A DNA stretch of 21,090 nucleotides from an uncultured Prevotella sp. (GTDB taxonomy: Bacteria; Bacteroidota; Bacteroidia; Bacteroidales; Bacteroidaceae): NCBI GenBank assembly GCA_900553285.1, contig USCX01000013.1:1-21090 (forward strand), given 5' to 3'. Within the stretch, counting starts at the first letter, position 1. Every line of letters starts with the position of its first letter. A program made the position numbers and the translations under genes. The notes under the pieces were generated by a model, which saw only the letters and a program-made list of their open reading frames with translations, made no database searches and was not told the DNA's origin. Of this stretch, positions 14,753 through 21,090 are shown one piece after another.

Positions 14753-15013
14753 ATGCTGAACACGGTCAAAGCGACCGGACGGACTGTCGCCGCCCTTCGC
14801 CGTCCGGTCACTGCGCCCGTTTCCATCAACCGGCGCATTCGCCAACCGCCCAAGGCTGCGGCCGTCTTACACATCACTCACCCTGATGACACCCGCCACG
14901 ACCCGACCTGCGACTACCCCGAAGGGGACACGACGGGAAACACCCCGGCAGCCCCACGGTGTCCCCGCCGGGCAGCCGGGGCTGTCACACCGTTTTCCCA
15001 TGCTGTGCCATGA
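14753..15013 (+). CDS. possible leader or coupled small ORF (86 codons) before addA
   Basis: Starts with ATG about 23 nt after the predicted transcription start and ends with a TGA that overlaps the addA ATG by 4 bp (ATGA). This is the same coupling arrangement seen at the addB/B3-B4 and lspA/DUF4296 junctions. The product would be basic and Pro/Thr/Arg-rich (ATGRTVAALRRPVTAPV near the start, RCPRRAAGAV near the end), with no signal peptide, membrane helix or recognised family. Composition is what chance translation of GC-rich leader RNA would give, and the segment also carries strong RNA hairpins. Either it is a leader peptide/small gene coupled to addA, or simply an open frame in structured untranslated RNA. 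Evidence is positional only. Confidence 0.3.
   Translation: MLNTVKATGRTVAALRRPVTAPVSINRRIRQPPKAAAVLHITHPDDTRHDPTCDYPEGDTTGNTPAAPRCPRRAAGAVTPFSHAVP
14773..14809 (+). repeat. 10-bp hairpin in the addAB leader
   Basis: GACCGGACGG (14773-14782) and CCGTCCGGTC (14800-14809) pair exactly around a 17-nt loop. It lies about 45 nt into the predicted transcript. No T-run follows, so it is not a simple terminator; a stability or regulatory stem is more likely. Confidence 0.55.
14924..14984 (+). promoter_or_regulatory. crossing GC-rich stems just upstream of addA (possible switch or pseudoknot)
   Basis: GGGGACAC (14924-14931) pairs exactly with GTGTCCCC (14959-14966), while CAGCCCC (14949-14955) pairs exactly with GGGGCTG (14978-14984). 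The second stem starts inside the loop of the first and ends outside it, so the two form a pseudoknot or compete. The block ends 25 nt before the addA ATG. Control of addA translation is an inference. Confidence 0.4.
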
Positions 15014-18000
15014 ATGAATTTCTGACTGTTTATAAAGCCTCTGCCGGCTCCGGCAAAACGTTCACACTGACCAAGGACTACATTTCGCTGCTGCTCAGCC
15101 TGTCAGCCTCCACCTATCGCCAGATACTGGCGGTCACGTTCACCAACAAGGCAACGGGCGAGATGAAGGCACGCATCCTCGGCCAGCTCTACGGAATCAG
15201 CCGTGGCCTCCCGGCGTCTGACAATTACTTCCGCCTCATCCGCCAGGCCTGCCCCGGCCTCAACGACGCTGAACTGCGCGACCGGGCGGGCAAGGTGCTG
15301 CAAAAAATCGTACATGACTACGACCACTTCCGCGTGACGACCATCGATTCGTTCTTCCAGAGCGTGATGACACACGTGGCGCACGAGCTTGGCCTCTCGG
15401 CCAACTTCCATGTGGACATCAACGACATCGATATCATCAATCAGGCTGTCGACAGGCTCATGGCCGACCTGGCGTCCCATGCCTCCGCCCTTCAATGGGT
15501 CATCGATTACGTCAGCGAACGCATCGACGACAACCGGAGCTGGAACATTACCCGCGAAGTGAAACAACTGGCCCGCAACTTATTGCGCGAACAATATCTG
15601 TTGAACGAGAATCGGCTCAAGAACGTCCTGAACGACGACAAGATGCTGCGCGCTTTCCGACAGGCTCTCCGCTCGGAGGACACAAAGGCGGCACAAGACA
15701 TCATGAGGCAAACAGAAAGGCTGGAGGAGCAAATAGCGGCCTACGGCATGGACTACACGTCGTTCAGCCGTGGACAGGCGCTGTCCACCTACCTGACGAA
15801 CATCAAGTCAGGCAAGCCCGAGGCCCCGAAAGAAACCGTCAAGAAATACCTGGACAGCGGCGTGAACTGGCTGAAAAGTGCGGACAGGAAGAAAGCGGAC
15901 CGTGTAGAAGCCTGCGACAACCTGTGCGCCCTGCTCCACACCATCGAAGAAAAGCGGCAACATTATGCCACAGTCCACAACAACTACCGGCTCACCACAG
16001 CTCAATTGGGACCGCTGCGCCTGTTGGGCGAGATTGCCCGGACGATGGCGCAACTCAACGACGAAGCCAACCGCTTCATGCTGGCCAAAGTGCCCATTCT
16101 GCTGAAACGGCTCAACGGCGACGAGGACGCCTCGTTCATCTTCGAGAAGGCGGGAACCACCTACCAGCACGTCATGATTGACGAGTTCCAGGACACGTCG
16201 TCCCTCCAATGGAGCAACTTCAAGAACCTGCTGGTCGAAAACATGTCGTCGGGAAACACCTGCCTCCTCGTAGGCGATGTGAAACAGAGCATCTACCGAT
16301 TCCGAAACGGCGACTGGCGCATTCTCAACGGCATCCGCGAGGAATTTCCCCACCACCCCCTGCGAGTCTGCAACCTGGACACCAACTACCGGAGCCTGAG
16401 ACGCATCATCGACTTCAACAACCGTTTTTTCATCCGCGCGGCCGAACATCTGGACAGGCTGTCAGGCATTACCGGCGACGACCGCATTGCCCGCCTTTAC
16501 GCCGATGTGGCTCAAAAAAGTCCCGACGACAGCATCAAGGGATATGTCCGCGTCCGTCTTTTTAGTCCCCAGAAAGAACAAGACGACGAGGAGACCGCCG
16601 ACACACAGCGGATGGCAGACTTCATCGCCCGTATCCGCACTCTCCATGAAGCGGGGCTTCCCTATCCGGCCATGACCATTCTCGTGCGCTGGAACCGTGA
16701 GGCTGCCGCCCTCGTCGAACATTTCGCCGCGGAATGCCCTGACATCCCCGTCGTGTCGGACGAGGCTTTTCTGTTGTCCTCTTCCGAAGCCGTCCAACTC
16801 CTCATACATGCCATGAGGTACCTGGCCGATGAGCATGACACCATCGCCCTGGCTTACGTAATCCGCCACCACAACGCCGAGCCCGCCGAATGGAGCAATT
16901 GCGAAGAGGGACACTTTGCCTCCCCCATCCTATCGGCGCTCTCCGGACGGCGCGACGAACTGCTGCGACTTCCCCTCTACGAACTGCAGGAAGAACTCAT
17001 CAGACTGTTCCACCTTCACGAACGCCCCGGACAGTCAGCCTACCTTCTGGCATACCTTGACCAGGTATTGGCCTTCCTCGACGAAAACCCGTCTGACGTC
17101 CGCCTTTTCCTCGAATACTGGAACGACAGTCTTTCAACCCGCTCCATTCCCTCGGCCAAGGCGGACGGCATCCGCATACAAACCATCCACAAATCGAAAG
17201 GGCTCGAAGCACATACCATCCTGCTGCCGTTCTGCGACTGGTTTCTCGAACGTGACCGGAACAACGACCTGCTTTGGTGCGAACCGTCGGAAGAACCTTA
17301 CAGTCAGCTACCGCTCGTCCCCATCCCGTCCCAGTCTTCGGCCAAAGAGAGTATTTACAGCCAAGATTACACCGACGAGCATTTCCAACGCCGCATTGAA
17401 AACCTCAACCTGCTTTACGTGGCTTTCACCCGCGCGAGAAAGAACTTATTGATGTGGGCCATCGGGAAAAAGAAGCTGGAAGGAGCCAACACAACCGTCG
17501 GCGACCTTATCGGGACCGTACTCACAGACCTTTCCGACGGAGTCTATGAAGAGGGTGACCCGGTGACCACACCCGACGCCCGGCCTGAAAAGAAAGAAGA
17601 GAACCGTCTCGAAATCACGCCCATCCCTCTGGCGCTTCGTTTTCACAGCTTTCCGGGCCGCGTCCACTTCCGGCAATCGAACCAATCGCAGAAATTCGTG
17701 GCTCAGGCAGACGATCCCGACAGCCGGCAAGGCGAATACATCGACCAAGGCATCCTGCTCCACCAGATTTTCTCCGCCATCGGCACGGCCAACGACGTCG
17801 ACCGTGTTCTCAACGACTTCGAAACACAGGGCATTTTTGACGACCATTTCACGAAAGCCGCCGTCCGGAAAATCGTTGAGCGCGGCCTTGCCTCTCCCAT
17901 AGCCGCCCAATGGTTCGACGGCTCTTGGAAACTATTCCGCGAGGCCTCTATCCTGCCCGGTTCCAACCGCAAAGAACGCCGGACACGCCGTCCGGACCGC

Positions 18001-18171
18001 GTGATGTTCCGCAGGAACGAAACGGTCGTCGTCGACTTCAAATTCGGCAAGCCGAGCCCCCAACACGTCGAACAGGTAAGAGACTACCTCGACCTGCTCA
18101 CAGAAATGGGCAGGCCGTCGCCACAAGGCTTCTTGTGGTACGTGTTCACGAACAAAGTGGTCAAAATTTAA
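15010..18171 (+). CDS. addA: AddA-type UvrD-like helicase/exonuclease subunit
   Basis: DNA-translocating subunit of the AddAB helicase-nuclease, which resects double-strand breaks and prepares them for RecA. Start at ATG 15010 (1053 residues), directly followed by the P-loop. All superfamily-1A helicase motifs are present: KASAGSGKT (Lys16), VTFTNKA, DEFQDTS (Asp391, Glu392), LVGDVKQSIYRFR, NYRS, TIHKSKGLE and LYVAFTRAR. The C-terminus is a PD-(D/E)xK nuclease with GILLHQ, FREAS, RPDRVM (Asp996) and VVDFKFG (Asp1009, Lys1011), then a Q-x3-Y motif, so both activities look intact. At about 1050 residues it is shorter than Bacillus AddA (about 1230). It lies 12 bp before addB and is preceded by a long leader. 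RecB would be the alternative name, but AddB next door decides it. Confidence 0.93.
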   Translation: MNEFLTVYKASAGSGKTFTLTKDYISLLLSLSASTYRQILAVTFTNKATGEMKARILGQLYGISRGLPASDNYFRLIRQACPGLNDAELRDRAGKVLQKIVHDYDHFRVTTIDSFFQSVMTHVAHELGLSANFHVDINDIDIINQAVDRLMADLASHASALQWVIDYVSERIDDNRSWNITREVKQLARNLLREQYLLNENRLKNVLNDDKMLRAFRQALRSEDTKAAQDIMRQTERLEEQIAAYGMDYTSFSRGQALSTYLTNIKSGKPEAPKETVKKYLDSGVNWLKSADRKKADRVEACDNLCALLHTIEEKRQHYATVHNNYRLTTAQLGPLRLLGEIARTMAQLNDEANRFMLAKVPILLKRLNGDEDASFIFEKAGTTYQHVMIDEFQDTSSLQWSNFKNLLVENMSSGNTCLLVGDVKQSIYRFRNGDWRILNGIREEFPHHPLRVCNLDTNYRSLRRIIDFNNRFFIRAAEHLDRLSGITGDDRIARLYADVAQKSPDDSIKGYVRVRLFSPQKEQDDEETADTQRMADFIARIRTLHEAGLPYPAMTILVRWNREAAALVEHFAAECPDIPVVSDEAFLLSSSEAVQLLIHAMRYLADEHDTIALAYVIRHHNAEPAEWSNCEEGHFASPILSALSGRRDELLRLPLYELQEELIRLFHLHERPGQSAYLLAYLDQVLAFLDENPSDVRLFLEYWNDSLSTRSIPSAKADGIRIQTIHKSKGLEAHTILLPFCDWFLERDRNNDLLWCEPSEEPYSQLPLVPIPSQSSAKESIYSQDYTDEHFQRRIENLNLLYVAFTRARKNLLMWAIGKKKLEGANTTVGDLIGTVLTDLSDGVYEEGDPVTTPDARPEKKEENRLEITPIPLALRFHSFPGRVHFRQSNQSQKFVAQADDPDSRQGEYIDQGILLHQIFSAIGTANDVDRVLNDFETQGIFDDHFTKAAVRKIVERGLASPIAAQWFDGSWKLFREASILPGSNRKERRTRRPDRVMFRRNETVVVDFKFGKPSPQHVEQVRDYLDLLTEMGRPSPQGFLWYVFTNKVVKI

Positions 18172-18183
18172 TCCGCACCGACA

Positions 18184-20838
18184 ATGACACCTTTCTTACA
18201 GCTCGTAGCACGCGACCTGCTGCAACGTTTTCATAACGACATGAGCCACCTGACCGTCGTTTTCCCCAACAAACGCGCCTGCCTCTTCCTCAACCACTAC
18301 CTGACCGAAGAAACCGACAAGCCGATATGGGCCCCCGACTACCACACGATCAGCGAACTCTTCCGCTCCCTCTCGCCATGGCAGGTGGTCGACCCCATTG
18401 AGGCCGTCTGCCGGCTCCACCGCATCTACGGCGAAGTCACTCATCAGGACGACACGCTCGATTTCTTCTACGGCTGGGGCGAACGCCTGCTGGCCGACTT
18501 TGACGATGTGGACAAGAACATGGCAGACCCAGGACGGCTTTTCCGGAATCTGCGAGACATCAAGAAGCTCGAATCGGGCGACCTCCTCGACGAAAAGCAG
18601 GAACAGACGTTACGGGAGTTCTTCCGCAACTTTTCATTAGAGCACAACTCCGAAGTAAAGCAGAAGTTCCTGTCCCTGTGGGAAGCCATGCTCACCATTT
18701 ACGAGCGGCTCAACACCTCGCTCGCCGCCGAAAACCTTGCTTACGAAGGGGCACTCTACCGCCACGTTGTCCAGGACCTCACAAGCGGCGGCCTGTCCTT
18801 GCCCGACGACGCGGCCACCTACGCTTTCGTCGGTTTCAACGTGCTCGACAAAGTAGAAGAACAGCTTTTCCGTTATCTCCATGAAAACGGAAAGGCCCTT
18901 TTCTACTGGGACTACGACGTGGCCTACACCGAAGGCGACGCGCCTTTCGAGGCGGGCACTTTTCTGCGCCGCAACCTGGCGCTCTTTCCCAACGCCCTCG
19001 CCGGAAACCATTTCGACAACCTGCGGCATGACAAGGAAATCGCCTTTGTCTCTGCCCCGACGGAGAATGCACAGGCCCGATACGTCGCCCCTTGGCTACG
19101 GAAGAACCTGACCGGAGATGAGAAACAGACGGCCGTCGTGATGTGCAACGAGCAATTGCTGCAACCCATTCTCCACGCCCTGCCTCCCGAAGTGAAGGAA
19201 ATCAACGTGACAAAGGGCTTTCCGCTCACCCATACGCCAGCCTTCACGCTCATGGAACAATACATCGCCGAGCAAACGCCGGAAAAACCTTTCGACCTGC
19301 GCGAATTTCTCCGCACCCTTGCCGAACGGATCCGCACAGCGGCCCTCGAACAGAGTTCCCGGGACGTGACCCGCGGAAATGCGCAAGCCATGCTCTCGCA
19401 GCTTTATGCCGAATCCTACTTCCGCGTATATACCACCGTCAACCGCCTTCTGCGCCTGACAGACAGCCACTGGCTTCAAGTCAAGCAGGCCACGGCCTGC
19501 CGCTTGCTCCGGCAGATACTCCGACAGGACAGTATTCCTTTTCACGGGGAGCCGGCCACCGGCTTGCAGGTGATGGGGGTGCTCGAAACGCGCTGCATCG
19601 ACTTTGAACACGTGCTGATGCTTTCCGTCAACGAGGGCAACCTTCCGGCCGCCACCCAAGACAACTCATTCATCCCCTACTCCCTGCGCCGCGCTTTCGG
19701 CCTCACGACGTCCGACCATCGCACGGCTGTCTACGCCTACTACTTTTACAGGCTCATTCAACGTGCCCGCCGCGTCACGGTGCTCTACAACAACACGATG
19801 GACGGCCTGACGAAAGGCGAGATGTCGCGCTTCATGACGCAACTGCTTATCGAGACCGACTTGCCGATACGGCAATACGCCCTTTCGGCCGACCAAATAA
19901 CCTCATCCGGCAAGCTGACCGCCATAGCCAAACCGGCCGACTTGCCCGACCGCCTGCACAAGCTCTCGCCGTCGGCCATCAACACCTACCTCCGCTGTCC
20001 ACTGCAATTCTACTTCCGCCACGTGGCCCTGCTGAAAGAGCCGCAGCCCGCCTCTGACGTCATCGAGCCTAACACGTTCGGCACGCTCTTTCACCGGGCG
20101 GCCGAACTGACATACAGAAAACTGACGCAGGGCTCGCCGGCCATCACCCGGGCGCAGCTCGACACACTGACGGAGGCCAAAGGACGGCTTCTCGATGAGT
20201 TTATCAGCCAGTCTTTCCAAGATAACCAGGTCCAACCCCACCCGGTCGTGACGGAAGTGCTCAGAAAATACCTCATTCAACTCTTGGAGAACGACAAGAA
20301 ACTGACACCATTCAAGATAAAAGACGTAGAAAAAGCGAGCTACATCGACCTCGACGTCCCCACCCCGCTGGGCACAAGAATCCTGCACATCGGAGGCATC
20401 ATCGACCGCATCGACGAGGTGGACATCAACCACACCACTACACTACGCATCGTGGATTACAAGACCGGCGGAAAGCCCGAAACGGCGGCCGACATGCCCC
20501 AGCTGGTCACTGCGGCCAAGAACCACCCGCACTATATTTTCCAGACATTCCTCTACGCCCTCACTTTCTGCGGCCGGACCCCGTCGCCCATCGCTCCGGC
20601 GCTGTTCTTCATCCATAAAGCCGCAGGCGACGACTACAATCCGTACATCAAGTTCGGGAAGCCCGGCTCCCTGGTGACCGATTTCCGCCAGCTTGCCGGG
20701 GATTTCCAAACGGCGCTGACGGGCCTGTTGGCCGAAATCATGGACACGCGGCGCCCGTTTGAAGCCACGCCCTTCCCGACTCACTGCACAAACTGCCCGT
20801 TCTCCACACTGTGCGGGCGCAATCTGAAAAAAGAATGA
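18184..20838 (+). CDS. addB: AddB-type PD-(D/E)xK nuclease subunit with probable Fe-S cluster
   Basis: Partner of AddA: inactivated-helicase-like protein with a nuclease that cuts the other strand. The 884 residues are short for AddB (about 1160 in Bacillus). The N-terminus has no Walker A; the equivalent place reads VVFPNKRACLFL, so it should not hydrolyse ATP there. The C-terminal nuclease has LSPSAINTYLRCPLQFYF (Cys605), GTLFHRAAE (His637), GGIIDRID (Asp741), VDYKTGG (Asp758, Lys760) and Q-x3-Y. Cys605 together with HCTNCPFSTLC (Cys868, Cys871, Cys877) matches the four-cysteine 4Fe-4S staple of AddB nucleases. It starts 12 bp after addA and ends in an ATGA overlap with the next gene. Only 6 of about 39 Ile codons are ATA. 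Confidence 0.92.
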   Translation: MTPFLQLVARDLLQRFHNDMSHLTVVFPNKRACLFLNHYLTEETDKPIWAPDYHTISELFRSLSPWQVVDPIEAVCRLHRIYGEVTHQDDTLDFFYGWGERLLADFDDVDKNMADPGRLFRNLRDIKKLESGDLLDEKQEQTLREFFRNFSLEHNSEVKQKFLSLWEAMLTIYERLNTSLAAENLAYEGALYRHVVQDLTSGGLSLPDDAATYAFVGFNVLDKVEEQLFRYLHENGKALFYWDYDVAYTEGDAPFEAGTFLRRNLALFPNALAGNHFDNLRHDKEIAFVSAPTENAQARYVAPWLRKNLTGDEKQTAVVMCNEQLLQPILHALPPEVKEINVTKGFPLTHTPAFTLMEQYIAEQTPEKPFDLREFLRTLAERIRTAALEQSSRDVTRGNAQAMLSQLYAESYFRVYTTVNRLLRLTDSHWLQVKQATACRLLRQILRQDSIPFHGEPATGLQVMGVLETRCIDFEHVLMLSVNEGNLPAATQDNSFIPYSLRRAFGLTTSDHRTAVYAYYFYRLIQRARRVTVLYNNTMDGLTKGEMSRFMTQLLIETDLPIRQYALSADQITSSGKLTAIAKPADLPDRLHKLSPSAINTYLRCPLQFYFRHVALLKEPQPASDVIEPNTFGTLFHRAAELTYRKLTQGSPAITRAQLDTLTEAKGRLLDEFISQSFQDNQVQPHPVVTEVLRKYLIQLLENDKKLTPFKIKDVEKASYIDLDVPTPLGTRILHIGGIIDRIDEVDINHTTTLRIVDYKTGGKPETAADMPQLVTAAKNHPHYIFQTFLYALTFCGRTPSPIAPALFFIHKAAGDDYNPYIKFGKPGSLVTDFRQLAGDFQTALTGLLAEIMDTRRPFEATPFPTHCTNCPFSTLCGRNLKKE

Positions 20839-21090
20839 ACTACCTCATCTCACCCCAGCTCCGCCAAGCCTGCCCCGAGTATGTGGCCGCCATTGTCGAA
20901 GCCCACGTGACCAACAGTCCGACGCCCGAAACACTTTGGGACGAAATCGAGGAAACGGCACGCATGCTGCGCGGCCAATTCACGACAGAACAGCTGAAGA
21001 CCCTTGCCCCGATAGCCGCCACCCGGACCGCCTACCGACGGTTGGGCAAAGACCCGAGCCGCTACCGCCCGTCGGGCGAGCAGCTGGTCC
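20835..21090 (+). CDS. B3/B4 tRNA-binding-domain protein (partial, 5' part only)
   Basis: First 85 codons of a gene cut by the right edge. The start is the ATG at 20835, which overlaps the addB stop by 4 bp (ATGA), implying coupled translation. The readable part is soluble: YLISPQLRQACPEYVAAIVEA, followed by TRTAYRRLGKDPSRYRPSGEQL. The latter is the typical N-terminal signature of stand-alone B3/B4-domain proteins, related to the editing domain of phenylalanyl-tRNA synthetase beta, which are about 220-240 residues long. The role of these stand-alone proteins is poorly known; a link to tRNA or D-/non-protein amino-acid quality control is only family inference. Its place after addAB does not by itself suggest a repair role. 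Confidence 0.8.
   Translation, partial: MNYLISPQLRQACPEYVAAIVEAHVTNSPTPETLWDEIEETARMLRGQFTTEQLKTLAPIAATRTAYRRLGKDPSRYRPSGEQLV

Noticed and set aside
14566..14877. 103-codon minus-strand open frame over the addAB promoter region
   Set aside because: Covers both divergent promoters and the leader hairpin; no family resemblance; not coupled to the HAD gene.
15495..16181. 228-codon plus-strand open frame inside addA
   Set aside because: Overlaps the addA helicase region in another frame; its His/Arg/Pro/Gln-rich product is a frame shadow.
1..21090. CRISPR array, tRNA or rRNA genes, insertion sequences, phage or toxin-antitoxin genes
   Set aside because: None seen: no regularly spaced repeats, no tRNA T-loop/acceptor pairing in the gaps, and no transposase, integrase or phage-like product in any credible frame.

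Overview
The window reads as chromosomal DNA from a fairly GC-rich member of the Bacteroidales (phylum Bacteroidota). Four things point there. Promoters match the Bacteroides-type -7 element TAnnTTTG, and there are no clear Shine-Dalgarno sites. The isoleucyl-tRNA synthetase is long and of the eukaryote-like kind. The order ileS - TraR/DksA-like - lspA - DUF4296 lipoprotein is typical of the order. The AddA/AddB pair is also of the Bacteroidetes form. I cannot name a genus.

Layout. Positions 1-5101 (minus strand) hold a tripartite RND efflux operon, read as adaptor lipoprotein, inner-membrane permease, then TolC-type outer-membrane factor cut by the left edge. It has its own promoter and, upstream, three copies of a 7-bp half-site that may be an operator. 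An unusually long stretch of about 960 bp with no convincing gene follows (5102-6060). Positions 6061-11689 (minus) hold a compact five-gene operon: ileS, a zinc-ligand-poor DksA-like regulator, lspA, a DUF4296 lipoprotein and a 66-residue protein. The last three genes are joined by 4-bp ATGA overlaps. Positions 11757-13784 (minus) hold panB overlapping a downstream MFS transporter gene. Positions 13887-14618 (minus) hold a HAD phosphatase with its own promoter. From 14692 to the right edge (plus) a strong promoter drives a long structured leader, then addA and addB (double-strand-break repair helicase-nuclease), then the start of a B3/B4-domain gene.

How the genes fit together. The left operon builds a drug or toxic-compound pump spanning both membranes. 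The central operon combines translation (IleRS), a likely stringent-response effector and lipoprotein signal processing (LspA). The right operon is recombinational repair.

Most notable signals: (1) IleRS has GIHH where class I synthetases have HIGH, which is the first/third-position swap tied to mupirocin hyper-resistance in IleRS2 enzymes. (2) The addAB transcript has a leader of about 280 nt with a 10-bp hairpin, two crossing GC-rich stems and an 86-codon ORF ending in an ATGA overlap with addA. (3) A terminator-like hairpin sits between the panB promoter and its start codon. (4) Short CAAGCAGA repeats run through the adaptor stop codon. No CRISPR array, tRNA, rRNA, IS element or phage gene was seen. 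No clearly new multi-gene system was found.
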